Source: Phycisphaerae bacterium (lineage in GTDB: Bacteria > Planctomycetota > Phycisphaerae > UBA1845). Taken from it: 40,068 nucleotides of DNA. A program made the translations under genes and the position numbers. This document shows, piece by piece, positions 1-8,038 of the stretch (its first letter is position 1; each line of letters begins with the position of its first letter). The notes below the pieces were generated by a model. The model was not told the origin of the DNA, ran no database searches, and saw nothing but the letters and a program-made list of their open reading frames with translations. The stretch spans positions 1-40,068 of the forward strand of contig JANQQK010000064.1 of NCBI GenBank assembly GCA_028289375.1. The letters are read 5' to 3'.

Positions 1-628
1 GCCGACCGAAGGCGGCCTGCGACCGCGCGTGGCGATTCTCGATCCCGACCTGACCGTCAGCGTTCCCAAGCGCGTGGCAGCGATGGCCGGTATCGACGCC
101 GTCGCCCACGCCATCGAAAGCGCCGCCTGCAACGCCCGCACCGACATCTCCCGCGCTTTTTCCCGCGAGGCATGGAAACTGCTCGACCGCTCGCTCGAGA
201 AATCGATGGCCGACCCCAAAAATGAGCAGGCCCGCGAGGATATGCTCATTGGCGCCCATCTCGCCGGCGCCGCCATCGAGTCCGCCATGCTCGGTGCCGC
301 CCACGCCTGTGCCAACCCGCTCACTGCCCATTGCAACATCCACCACGGCGAAGCCGTCGGCCTGATGCTCCCCCACGTGATCCGCTTCAACGGCGAAGAT
401 GGCGAAAATCCCTACAGCGATCTCTGCAGCCACACCGAGGAACTCGTCTGGCGCGTTACGCGCATGCGGGAAGCCGCCGGGCTGGCCAGCCGATTATCGG
501 AACATCGCGTCACCGAGGACATGTTCGACACGCTGGCCTCGCTTGCAGAGAAACAGTGGACCGCCCAATTCAACCCACGCCCCGTCAACGCCTCAAATCT
601 GACGGAAATCTACAAATCGGCGTATTAG
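1..628 (+). CDS. Iron-containing alcohol dehydrogenase, C-terminal part (5' end outside window)
   Basis: NAD(P)-dependent alcohol/aldehyde oxidoreductase of the iron-type (group III) family, presumably cytosolic. The reading frame is already open at base 2, so the gene starts upstream and a GTG at 29 is only an internal valine. Visible family features are the segment VAILDPDLT followed by an AGIDAVAHAIES stretch, then GAAHACANPLTAH and a later HHG. These supply the histidines and the aspartate region that bind the metal. About 208 residues are present, roughly the C-terminal half of a family of about 380-400 residues. It ends with TAG at 626-628, and 93 bases separate it from the next gene. 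It points the same way as the chorismate-lyase/halogenase-like cluster and may belong to it. The substrate cannot be read from the sequence. Confidence 0.9.
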   Translation, partial: PTEGGLRPRVAILDPDLTVSVPKRVAAMAGIDAVAHAIESAACNARTDISRAFSREAWKLLDRSLEKSMADPKNEQAREDMLIGAHLAGAAIESAMLGAAHACANPLTAHCNIHHGEAVGLMLPHVIRFNGEDGENPYSDLCSHTEELVWRVTRMREAAGLASRLSEHRVTEDMFDTLASLAEKQWTAQFNPRPVNASNLTEIYKSAY

Positions 629-721
629 ACCGGCCCTGTCACCGGCGACCCGTTAGACTAGAATATAAATCCGCGCAAAGGTGCGACGGGACGCCTTATC
701 AAGCCAACGAAAGAGGTCCGC

Positions 722-2044
722 ATGCAGCTCGACGTCGTGAAAAGCGACGCCAAGACGGAAATCGGAAACTACTTCGTTTCCAACTATCCGCCATTCTCGC
801 TCTGGTCCGACGACCATCTGCCGGCGGTCACCGATGCGCTGGCGACACCGGTTTCCGCTGAGACGCGACCCGTTGGCTTGTACATTCACATCCCGTTTTG
901 CCGTAAACGCTGCAAATTCTGTTACTTCCGCGTCTACACCGACAAGAACTCCAAAGACGTTGAGCAGTATGTTCAGGCGCTCGCGAATGAAGTGGCTTTG
1001 TACGCCGATCAGCAGGCCATGGCCGACCGGACCTTTGAGTTCGTGTACTTTGGCGGCGGCACGCCCTCGTTTTTGAGCAGCGATCAGATTGAAGGGCTGG
1101 TGGAACGCATCGGGCGTCACTGGTCGTGGGACAAGGCCCGCGAAGTCACCTTCGAATGCGAGCCCGGGACGCTGAAAAAGGGCAAGCTCGAAGCCATCAA
1201 ACGCATCGGCGTGACACGTCTCAGTCTGGGCATCGAGCATTTCGATGATGCCATCCTTGAGGAGAATGGCCGAGCGCATCACGCACCCGAGGTCTACCGC
1301 GCCTACGACTGGGCGCGGGAGGTGGGATTTAAGCAGATCAACGTGGACCTGATCGCCGGCATGGTCGGCGACACGGAACCGTCTTGGAAGGCGACGGTGG
1401 CTGAGGCGCTCAAGCTCGAGCCTGACAGCGTCACGATCTACCAGATGGAACTTCCGCACAACACCGTGATTTCACGCGGCATGAAGGACACCGGGGCCGA
1501 GTCACCGGTGGCAGACTGGGCCACCAAGCGGGCGTGGGTGAAGTACGCCTTTGAGCAGTTTGAATCGGCGGGCTACGTCGTGTCGAGCGCGTACACGATG
1601 GTGAAACCGTCGGAGCACAGCGATTTCGTGTACCGCAATGCCGTCTGGAACGGGGCGGACATGATCGGCACGGGGGTTGCGAGTTTCGGTCATCTGTCGG
1701 GCGTGCACTATCAGAATCAGGATCGCTGGGACGATTATGTCGATCGTCTGAGCCGCAACGAATTGCCGATTGCCCGAGCGTTGCCGGTGGCGAAACGGCA
1801 GCTGCTGATCCGCGAGTTGATTTTGCAGATGAAGCTGGGGCGTGTTTCGTTGGCGCAATTCCGCGACAAGTTCGGCGAGGATGTTGCGACGCTGTACGCG
1901 GATGTGTTGTCGAAGCTGCGCGACGAAGGGTATCTCGAATTCGACGCCGATGAGATTCGCCTGACGCGTGATGGTTTGCTGGTGGCCGACGGTTTATTGC
2001 CGCACTTTTTCGAACCAAAGCATCGGGAGATTCGGTACACATGA
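722..2044 (+). CDS. HemN/HemW-like radical SAM protein
   Basis: Radical S-adenosylmethionine enzyme of the oxygen-independent coproporphyrinogen oxidase-like group. The [4Fe-4S] motif C-x3-C-x2-C lies at C60, C64 and C67 inside YIHIPFC...CKFCYF. It is followed by FGGGTPS (about 110-116) for SAM binding, and the C-terminal third resembles the HemN winged-helix domain. Length (440 residues) is normal for the group. AGAGG at 712-716, five bases before the ATG, supports the start. The stop overlaps the next start by four bases (ATGA), so the two are probably co-translated. No other haem gene is nearby and the neighbours look like specialised lipid/aromatic metabolism. I therefore infer that it is a HemN-like tailoring enzyme, not a true coproporphyrinogen oxidase. 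The family includes C-methylating and cyclopropanating enzymes, and its reaction here is unknown. Confidence 0.85.
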   Translation: MQLDVVKSDAKTEIGNYFVSNYPPFSLWSDDHLPAVTDALATPVSAETRPVGLYIHIPFCRKRCKFCYFRVYTDKNSKDVEQYVQALANEVALYADQQAMADRTFEFVYFGGGTPSFLSSDQIEGLVERIGRHWSWDKAREVTFECEPGTLKKGKLEAIKRIGVTRLSLGIEHFDDAILEENGRAHHAPEVYRAYDWAREVGFKQINVDLIAGMVGDTEPSWKATVAEALKLEPDSVTIYQMELPHNTVISRGMKDTGAESPVADWATKRAWVKYAFEQFESAGYVVSSAYTMVKPSEHSDFVYRNAVWNGADMIGTGVASFGHLSGVHYQNQDRWDDYVDRLSRNELPIARALPVAKRQLLIRELILQMKLGRVSLAQFRDKFGEDVATLYADVLSKLRDEGYLEFDADEIRLTRDGLLVADGLLPHFFEPKHREIRYT

Positions 2045-2616
2045 CGGCACCGGGGCGTGGCATTGAGGCGGAAACGGACGGCCTGCTGGGATTGGCGACG
2101 ATCTGTCGGGGCTTTCTCGACGCCGAAGAGGTATGTCGGACGACGCGGCTCATTGAATCGGGAAAAATTCCATCGCCGCTGAATGGGCTGCTGGTGCACG
2201 AGGACCACATGACGACCACCCTTGGTCGTCACTACGGTCAGCCGGTTGACCTGCACGTGTTGAAGGTCGACATGGCGGATGACTGGTACAGCCGGCTGAT
2301 ACTGCTGACGCTGGGAGACTCCGGCGAGGTTGTCGAAGTGGGCATCGCACGGATTCGGCTGGACGCCCTTGGCGCGGAAGTCCGCGAGCTTGTGGTGTCG
2401 CAGGGGCAGCCTCTGGGTGACATCCTGATCGAGCACGACGTTCTGCGGACCATTCACCCGCAGTGGTATTTCCGGTTTGACACGGGCAATCCGTTGCTGG
2501 CGCACTTTAATTCTGGGAGGTTGTCCGACGCATTCGGGCGGATCGGCGTCATCAAGGTGGCTGGCGAGCCTGTCATCGACGTGCTTGAAGTGGTTGCCGA
2601 CGTGACAGCGGAGTAA
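2041..2616 (+). CDS. Chorismate lyase-like protein (UbiC/DUF98 type fold)
   Basis: Probable chorismate pyruvate-lyase relative, which would release 4-hydroxybenzoate or a related hydroxybenzoate from chorismate. By recalled alignment to E. coli UbiC: HEDHMTTTL (53-61) matches the LEDSMTKRF segment. R85, in WYSRLILLTL, sits where UbiC has its substrate arginine (Arg76 in YWLREILL). QGQPLGDIL (121-129) matches KTPLGRYL, and FGRIGVIKVAGEPVI (165-179) matches the WGRRSRLRLSGKPLL strand pair. The expected catalytic glutamate (UbiC Glu155) falls one residue off (E183), so activity is not certain. The protein has 191 residues against about 165 in UbiC. It overlaps the radical SAM gene by four bases and is followed 13 bases later by the flavoprotein gene. 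Planctomycetes generally use menaquinone, so a role in ubiquinone synthesis is unlikely. A hydroxybenzoate starter for a pigment or aromatic lipid fits the neighbours better. Confidence 0.6.
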   Translation: MTAPGRGIEAETDGLLGLATICRGFLDAEEVCRTTRLIESGKIPSPLNGLLVHEDHMTTTLGRHYGQPVDLHVLKVDMADDWYSRLILLTLGDSGEVVEVGIARIRLDALGAEVRELVVSQGQPLGDILIEHDVLRTIHPQWYFRFDTGNPLLAHFNSGRLSDAFGRIGVIKVAGEPVIDVLEVVADVTAE

Positions 2617-2629
2617 GGATCAGAACCGC

Positions 2630-3895
2630 ATGATCATGGCGAACAGTGAGTACGACTGCATTGTGGTTGGTGGTGGGCCCGCGGGTGCGACAGCGGCCAC
2701 CATTTTGGCTCAGCATGGCCGGAAGGTGCTTGTGCTGGAGCGGGGTGCGTTTCCGCGTCATCACGTGGGCGAATCGCTGATGCCGCAGACGCACGCGACG
2801 TTTGAGCGCCTCGGCATGCTTGAGAAGCTGAAGGCGTCGAACTTTCCGGTCAAGGAGAGCGTGCAGTTCGTGACGCCTTCGGGCAAGGAATCGCAGCCGT
2901 TCTTCTTTACCGATCGCGATCCTGCGGAGCACTCGAAGACGTGGCAGGTCAAACGCGATGTGTTCGACCGCATGATGCTCGACAACGCGGCTGATCATGG
3001 GGCGGAGGTGCGTTACAACGTTCGGGTGAAGAAGGTTCTGTTCGCGGGTGATCGGGCGATCGGCGTTCAGGCGGTGATTGACGGTGAGACGCAGGACATC
3101 ATTGCGAAGGTTGTTGTCGATGCCACGGGTCAGACGGCGTTGCTCTCGCGGCAACTCGACCTGCGCTATCCCGACGACAAACTGAAGAACGCGGCCATCT
3201 ACTCCTATTTCAAGGGTGCGCACCGCGATGAAGGTCGCAATGCCGGTGCGACCATCATCATTCACATGCCGGATCGCAAGGGTTGGTTCTGGTACATTCC
3301 CCTGCCCGACGACATGACGAGCGTTGGCGTCGTCGCGCCGCCGTCCTATCTGTGCAGCGGTCGTGGTGATGATCCGGCTGCGACGCTGGAAGAAGAGATC
3401 GAGCAGTGCGACGCGATCCGCAAGCGTGTCGAGGGCGCGACGCGCGTCGGCAATGCCTTTGTGACCAGTGATTTTTCGTATCGCTCGCGGAAGGTGGCCG
3501 GAAATGGATGGGTGCTTGTAGGCGATGCGTTCGGATTTCTCGATCCGGTGTACTCGTCGGGGGTGTTTTTGGCGCTGGTGAGTGGCGAGTGGGCGGCGGA
3601 TGCAATCCACGATGCCCTTGACGCGGATGACGTGTCCGCCGATCGTTTGGGTCGGTTCGGGCCTCGATTCATGGCGGGCATGCAGTTGCTGCGTCAGTTG
3701 GTTTACGCGTTTTATGATACCGAGTTCAGCTTTGCGGCGTTTCTGAAGTCGCATCCGGAGTATTCGGATCATCTGGTACGCATGCTGATCGGCGACGTAT
3801 TCAACGACGAGGTCGGGAAGATGTTTGATGCCATGGGCGACTGGGTGGACTTGCCGCAGTCGATTCTGGCCGAGCAGGATCTGGTGGGTTCATGA
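2630..3895 (+). CDS. FAD-dependent halogenase-like oxidoreductase
   Basis: Flavoprotein of the tryptophan/phenolic halogenase and geranylgeranyl-reductase-like superfamily. The Rossmann motif GGGPAG is at 14-19, FPRHHVGESLMP at 41-52, DATG at 164-167, and a C-terminal GDAFGFLDPVYSSG closes the FAD site. GWFWYIP (218-224) matches the W-x-W-x-I-P signature typical of flavin-dependent halogenases. A lysine at about 75 (FPVKE) sits roughly where these enzymes have their catalytic lysine. Size (421 residues) fits the phenolic-halogenase/hydroxylase branch better than the longer tryptophan halogenases (about 520). AAGGA about ten bases upstream supports the ATG at 2630. The gene lies directly after the chorismate-lyase-like gene, so a hydroxybenzoate-derived aromatic carrier substrate is attractive but inferred. 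Hydroxylation rather than halogenation is equally possible. Related enzymes occur in flexirubin and aryl-polyene clusters. Confidence 0.75.
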   Translation: MIMANSEYDCIVVGGGPAGATAATILAQHGRKVLVLERGAFPRHHVGESLMPQTHATFERLGMLEKLKASNFPVKESVQFVTPSGKESQPFFFTDRDPAEHSKTWQVKRDVFDRMMLDNAADHGAEVRYNVRVKKVLFAGDRAIGVQAVIDGETQDIIAKVVVDATGQTALLSRQLDLRYPDDKLKNAAIYSYFKGAHRDEGRNAGATIIIHMPDRKGWFWYIPLPDDMTSVGVVAPPSYLCSGRGDDPAATLEEEIEQCDAIRKRVEGATRVGNAFVTSDFSYRSRKVAGNGWVLVGDAFGFLDPVYSSGVFLALVSGEWAADAIHDALDADDVSADRLGRFGPRFMAGMQLLRQLVYAFYDTEFSFAAFLKSHPEYSDHLVRMLIGDVFNDEVGKMFDAMGDWVDLPQSILAEQDLVGS

Positions 3896-4125
3896 AGTAC
3901 GTCGTATACGGTCTGATTATCATCCTGGCGATACTGCATCAGGACTGGTGGAACTGGGATGATTCCGACACGCTCGTCGGCAACATCGTGCCGATCGGTC
4001 TGGCGTACCATGCCTGTGTATCGATCGCGGCTGCGATTCTGTGGGCGGCGGCGGTGAAATTCTGCTGGCCTGTGGGCGTGGACGAGGTGGAGGAAGTGGC
4101 GTCGGGCGGGTCATCGTCGGCGTGA
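3892..4125 (+). CDS. DUF3311 family small membrane protein
   Basis: A 77-residue protein with two membrane segments (about 5-18 and 32-58) separated by a tryptophan/aspartate-rich loop (HQDWWNWDDSD). This loop, followed by PIGLAYHA, is the hallmark of DUF3311. Members of that family are commonly encoded beside a sodium:solute symporter and are thought to be its accessory subunit. Here the symporter is the next gene. The start overlaps the stop of the flavoprotein gene by four bases. The C-terminal tail is short, acidic and serine-rich and is probably cytoplasmic. The family assignment is by motif; the accessory role is inferred from genetic linkage. Confidence 0.8.
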   Translation: MKYVVYGLIIILAILHQDWWNWDDSDTLVGNIVPIGLAYHACVSIAAAILWAAAVKFCWPVGVDEVEEVASGGSSSA

Positions 4126-4180
4126 GGTAGCTTGCCATTCGGAGCAGATGGCGGGCGTTGGGACATCAGCTTAACTGAAA

Positions 4181-4200
4181 CGTGGACGGTTCCGTCCACG
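4181..4200. promoter_or_regulatory. Perfect short hairpin in the leader of the symporter gene
   Basis: Two 9-base arms, CGTGGACGG and CCGTCCACG, are exact reverse complements separated by only two bases. As RNA this would fold with about 8 pairs and a 4-base loop. No U-run follows, so it is not a classical terminator. It lies 22 bases before the GTG start of the symporter, in the only gap above 20 bases (97 bases) between 2041 and 8031. It could be an operator, an RNA processing or stability element, or a modulator of ribosome access. Confidence 0.4.
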
Positions 4201-4222
4201 CATTCGAGATCACGAGGCGCGC

Positions 4223-5911
4223 GTGACCCCGCTACTGATTATTGTTGCCTATCTGTCGTTGCTGCTGTTCCTGGGTGTGGTCAGCAGCCGTTTTTTTCGT
4301 GGAACCGCGGCTGATTACTTTCTTGCGTCGCGCGGGATCGGTTCGTTCCTGCTGGTGATGTCGCTGTTTGGCACGACGATGACGGCGTTTGCGCTGATCG
4401 GTGCGTCGGGCGAGTCGTTTGCCGTCGGCATTGGTGTGTATGGCATGATGGCGTCGTGGGCGGGCATCATTCACTCGGCCTGCTTTTTTCTGGTTGGCAT
4501 CAAGCTGTGGTCGTTCGGCAAGAAATATGGTTACACGACACAGATTCAGTATTTCCGCGATCGGTTTGAGTCGGACAAGCTGGGGCTGGTGCTGTTTCCG
4601 ATTCTGGTGGGGTTGGTGATACCGTACCTGCTGATCGGCGTGATGGGTGCGGGTGTGACGATCGAGAAGGTGACGGCGGGGGCATTGCCGTCGCTGTTTG
4701 CGGGATCTGGGAGTGGTCCGACGGGTGTGGCGGCTGGTGCGGTTCCGTATTGGCTTGGTTCGGCGGTCATCTGCATGGTCGTGCTGATCTACGTGTTCTT
4801 CTCGGGTGTGCGTGGGACGGCGTGGGCGAATGCTTTTCAGACGATTGTGTTCATTCTGCTGGGCATCGTGACGTTCTCGGTGATTTCGGACAAACTCGGC
4901 GGAGCTGAGAAGGCGTCGGCGATGGTGCAGGAGGAGAATCCGCACATCTTCCGGCGGACAGTGCGCCCGGACGATCCGATGACGCGTCATCATGGGCTGG
5001 AACAGGCGTATGAGAGGAAGATGGCGGCGTGGGAAGCGGCGCCCGAGTCTGAGCGCGGCAAACAGCCGAAAGAGCCACACAAGCCGCGTGGCATTTCGCA
5101 GTTGCAGTTTCTGACGTACATGTTCATTCCGCTGAGCGTCGGCATGTTTCCGCACCTGTTTCAACACTGGTTGACGGCCAAGTCGGCGAAGTCGTTTCGA
5201 TTGGCGGTGATCGCGCATCCGCTGTTGATCATGCTGGTTTGGGTTCCGTGCGTGATGCTGGGAGCGTGGGCGACGTCTGCGTACATTGCCGGGAAACCGG
5301 TGATACCGCTTGCGTTTTCGAATCCCAATGCGGTGTTGGGCAAGATGGTGGCGGACCTGACGTCGGATGCCCTCAGCGGATTGCTGACGGCGGGTATTCT
5401 GGCGGCCATCATGTCGTCGCTTGATTCGCAGTTCCTCTGCATCGGCAGTATTTTCACCAATGACATCGTTGGCCACTATGTCCAACACGACAGGTTGTCG
5501 GATCGGCAGAAGGTGATGATCGGTCGCATCTTCGTGGTCGTGATCGTGTTGATCACGTATCTGCTCGCTCAGACGCGGCCTGGCGGCGTGTTCACGCTGG
5601 GGGTCTGGTGTTTCAGCGGTTTTGCGAGCCTGTTTCCGCTGGTGTTTGCGTCGGTGTATTGGCGGCGGACGACGAAGGCGGGGGCGTATGCGTGTGTGAT
5701 CACGACGGCGGTGCTTTGGGTTTATCTGTTTGCGCAATCGGGATACGGTGCGAATCGCGAGTACTTGGTGGCGGGCATGATGCCGGTCGCGGTCATGACG
5801 GGGGCGTCTGCGTTGGCGCTTGTGGTGGTGTCGTTGATGACGCAGCCACCCTCTTCGTCGACGGTGGCGAAGTTCTTTCCAGATGCGCAGGGACCGTCTT
5901 CGGGGTCGTGA
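4223..5911 (+). CDS. Sodium:solute symporter (SSS family)
   Basis: Inner-membrane transporter of the SSS family (PutP/PanF type). About 13 hydrophobic segments run through 562 residues, beginning directly with a first helix at about 4-20. Typical features are the early YFLASRGIGSFLLVMSLFGTTMTAFALIG region, of the kind that lines the sodium site, and the late GLLTAGILAAIMSSLDSQFL helix. Residues about 227-292 form a long, charged, proline-rich hydrophilic insertion between two membrane segments, which makes the protein longer than the usual 480-520. The start is GTG at 4223, since no in-frame ATG lies nearer the first helix. It is preceded by its probable DUF3311 partner and followed six bases later by a thioesterase gene. 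The substrate is unknown. Confidence 0.9.
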   Translation: MTPLLIIVAYLSLLLFLGVVSSRFFRGTAADYFLASRGIGSFLLVMSLFGTTMTAFALIGASGESFAVGIGVYGMMASWAGIIHSACFFLVGIKLWSFGKKYGYTTQIQYFRDRFESDKLGLVLFPILVGLVIPYLLIGVMGAGVTIEKVTAGALPSLFAGSGSGPTGVAAGAVPYWLGSAVICMVVLIYVFFSGVRGTAWANAFQTIVFILLGIVTFSVISDKLGGAEKASAMVQEENPHIFRRTVRPDDPMTRHHGLEQAYERKMAAWEAAPESERGKQPKEPHKPRGISQLQFLTYMFIPLSVGMFPHLFQHWLTAKSAKSFRLAVIAHPLLIMLVWVPCVMLGAWATSAYIAGKPVIPLAFSNPNAVLGKMVADLTSDALSGLLTAGILAAIMSSLDSQFLCIGSIFTNDIVGHYVQHDRLSDRQKVMIGRIFVVVIVLITYLLAQTRPGGVFTLGVWCFSGFASLFPLVFASVYWRRTTKAGAYACVITTAVLWVYLFAQSGYGANREYLVAGMMPVAVMTGASALALVVVSLMTQPPSSSTVAKFFPDAQGPSSGS

Positions 5912-5917
5912 TCAGTC

Positions 5918-6343
5918 ATGGCTGAACCGTTCGTTTACAAGCGACGCGTACACTTCGCCGAGACCGACCTGGCCGGCGTGTTGCACTTTGCGAATTACTA
6001 TCGGCTGATGGAAGAGTGCGAGCATGCATGGTGGCGGTCGATCGGCATGAGTGTGGTGATTGATGGGCCTGACAGCCGTGTGAGTTGGCCTCGGGTGGCG
6101 ACGGCGTGTGAGTATTTTCAGCCTGCCCGCTTTGATGACGAGCTTTCGCTGTCGATGATCATCGAGCACGTGGGCACGCGGTCGATGTCGTACGAGGTTG
6201 TGTTTCGGCGCGGTGAGGAACGGCTGGCGGTCGGTCGGTCGACGATTGTGTGTTGTGCGATGGTGGACGGGCGATTCGGTTCCGTCGACATTCCGGATGA
6301 TATTCGAAGCAAATTGCCGGTGACCGACGCGTCGGCCGGGTGA
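5918..6343 (+). CDS. Acyl-CoA thioesterase, 4-hydroxybenzoyl-CoA thioesterase (4HBT) family
   Basis: Single hot-dog-fold thioesterase of 141 residues. The N-terminal YKRRVHFAETDLAGVLHFAN region carries the catalytic aspartate (about D17) and the G...HF.NY signature, followed by a conserved glutamate in RLMEECEHA. The family cleaves aroyl- or acyl-CoA/ACP thioesters as a tetramer in the cytosol. Its start is six bases after the symporter stop. In aryl-polyene and related clusters such thioesterases release or edit carrier-bound acyl chains. That role here is inferred from the neighbouring chorismate-lyase-like and halogenase-like genes. YbgC-type housekeeping thioesterase is the alternative. 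Confidence 0.87.
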   Translation: MAEPFVYKRRVHFAETDLAGVLHFANYYRLMEECEHAWWRSIGMSVVIDGPDSRVSWPRVATACEYFQPARFDDELSLSMIIEHVGTRSMSYEVVFRRGEERLAVGRSTIVCCAMVDGRFGSVDIPDDIRSKLPVTDASAG

Positions 6344-6362
6344 TGATGATGGGGAGTTTGTG

Positions 6363-6881
6363 ATGAAGTGGTGGTACTTCGTGATGATGACGGTGCTGTG
6401 CTGGGGCACGTATGTGACCACGCTGCACCATGGTCAGAAAGAGCTTGGCAAAGACTCGGCGCTTCGGGCGTTCCTGTTCGTCGGGACCGCCTACTTCCTG
6501 GTGACCGCTGGTGTGTTGATTTACCTGTTTGCGACGAAGGAACCCATGAAGTTCACGTCGAAGGGTGTGTCTTTGTCATTGATGGCCGGCGTGCTCGGGG
6601 CGTTTGGTGCGTTGGGCATCATTTTTGCGCTGAAGACGCAGTCGCCGCTGATCGTCGCGCCGATGGTGTTTGCCGGGACGCCGATCATGAACACTTTCGT
6701 CAACATGATCTGGGACAAGCAGGGTGCGTGGCCGACGGAGAAGAAGGTGATGTTCTTCGTCGGGATCTTCATGGCTGCGGGCGGGACCGGACTGGTGTTG
6801 CGGAACAAGCCCAAGCCGGCGGCGGCACCGGTACCGGCGACCGCTGAAGCGCCGTTGCCCGCGAACGAAACGACCCCCTGA
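6363..6881 (+). CDS. Small multi-pass membrane protein (EamA/DMT-like half transporter)
   Basis: 172 residues with about five membrane helices: 2-18, 35-55, 68-90, 95-115 and 127-145. A proline/alanine-rich polar tail of about 25 residues follows. Spacing and glycine-rich helices (MAGVLGAFGALGIIFAL) recall one half of a drug/metabolite transporter of the EamA type, but no diagnostic motif is visible. GGGGAG at 6351-6356 sits six bases before this ATG. A GTG at 6360 is in frame and would add one residue. It lies between the thioesterase and the PQQ-propeller gene and ends one base before the latter starts. A transporter or flippase for a pathway product is an inference only. Confidence 0.7.
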   Translation: MKWWYFVMMTVLCWGTYVTTLHHGQKELGKDSALRAFLFVGTAYFLVTAGVLIYLFATKEPMKFTSKGVSLSLMAGVLGAFGALGIIFALKTQSPLIVAPMVFAGTPIMNTFVNMIWDKQGAWPTEKKVMFFVGIFMAAGGTGLVLRNKPKPAAAPVPATAEAPLPANETTP

Positions 6882-6882
6882 T

Positions 6883-8031
6883 ATGCGACGGGCGTGTCAC
6901 TACGTGATTCTGTTGCCGTTGATCGCGACGGCCACGGTCTGCGCGGGGGAGAAGTGGCCTGCGTCGGTCAACGCAACCGAATCGCGATGGCCGCTGTTTC
7001 GCGGCGATGCGCTTCAGACAGGCGTGGCCAAGAGCGATCTGGGCGACAAACTGTCACTGCGTTGGCGGTTTGAAGCGGGGGAAATGGTCTCAGGTACGGC
7101 AGCGATTGTCGACGGGCGTGTGTATGTCGGGTCGGAGGACGGCAAGCTCTACGCGTTGACGCTCGACAGCGGCAAGGTGGTCTGGACGTATGACACGGGT
7201 GATGTGATTCAGTCGTCGCCGACGATCGTGAATGGCCTGGTTGTGTTTGGCGATGGGATGGGCGTGCTGCATGCGGTGAACCAATCCGACGGCAAAAAGC
7301 GCTGGTCGATCGAAACACATGGTGAGATCGTCTCATCGGCCAACTATGCCGACGGGCGATTCGTGGTTGGCTCATACGATGGGCTGGTGTACTGCGTGAG
7401 CGCGGCTGACGGTAAGCAGTTGTGGACGTACGAGACGGAAGGGCGGGTTCATGGCACGCCGGCGATCGTCGATGGCAACGTCATCGTGGCTGGGTGTGAT
7501 CAGTATCTGACGGTCGTGTCGCTACGCGATGGCTCGCTGGTGCGCAAGGTGGATATGGAATCTGTTTCGGGAGCGTCGGCGGCTGTTGCAGGATCGAAGG
7601 CGATCGCCGGGACGTACGGTGAGCAGGTCCGCTGCGTCGATTGGCGTGAAGGCAAGGGGGTCTGGTCGTTTCGCGATGAGGATCGGCAGTTTCCGTTTAT
7701 TGCGTCAGCGGCTGTGACGGGCGATACGGTGCTGCTTGGCGGTCGCGACAAGCGATTCCGTGCGTTTGACATCAATGCGGGTACCGAGCGCTGGCAGTTT
7801 CGCACCCGGGGCAAGATTGATTCGTCCGCCGTTGTCGTTGGCAAGCGCGCCTTTTTCGGCAGCGACGATGGGAATGTGTATGGCGTGGACGTCGCCACGG
7901 GCAATGAAGTGTGGCGATACGAGACCGGTGCTGGAATTACCGCGTCTCCTGCCGTGGCTGATCGATGCCTCGTGATCGGCAATGCCGACGGGGTGGTTCA
8001 CTGCTTTTCGGCTTCCAAGCCCGTCGAGTGA
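6883..8031 (+). CDS. Exported PQQ-type beta-propeller protein
   Basis: 382 residues. A signal peptide at about 1-21 (MRRACHYVILLPLIATATVCA) is followed by WPLFRGDALQTGVA, which typically opens this family. Seven or so WD/PQQ-like repeats follow, each of the form VDGRVYVGSEDGKLYAL...G.V.W.Y.T. The fold is a beta-propeller of the BamB/quinoprotein-dehydrogenase-like type, but at this length there is no catalytic dehydrogenase extension. A scaffold or binding role in the periplasm is therefore likelier than PQQ chemistry. It is the last gene of the + strand run, and only seven bases separate its stop from the stop of the convergent minus-strand gene. There is no room for a separate terminator there. 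Confidence 0.88.
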   Translation: MRRACHYVILLPLIATATVCAGEKWPASVNATESRWPLFRGDALQTGVAKSDLGDKLSLRWRFEAGEMVSGTAAIVDGRVYVGSEDGKLYALTLDSGKVVWTYDTGDVIQSSPTIVNGLVVFGDGMGVLHAVNQSDGKKRWSIETHGEIVSSANYADGRFVVGSYDGLVYCVSAADGKQLWTYETEGRVHGTPAIVDGNVIVAGCDQYLTVVSLRDGSLVRKVDMESVSGASAAVAGSKAIAGTYGEQVRCVDWREGKGVWSFRDEDRQFPFIASAAVTGDTVLLGGRDKRFRAFDINAGTERWQFRTRGKIDSSAVVVGKRAFFGSDDGNVYGVDVATGNEVWRYETGAGITASPAVADRCLVIGNADGVVHCFSASKPVE

Positions 8032-8038
8032 ACGCACA

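Noticed and set aside
2573..3772. Long minus-strand frame antisense to the flavoprotein gene
   Set aside because: Arginine-rich, no motif; the sense frame has all FAD-binding signatures.
4232..5737. Long minus-strand frame (501 codons) antisense to the symporter
   Set aside because: The product is extremely Arg/His-rich with no domain, and the + strand frame encodes a clear SSS transporter. It is a composition shadow.
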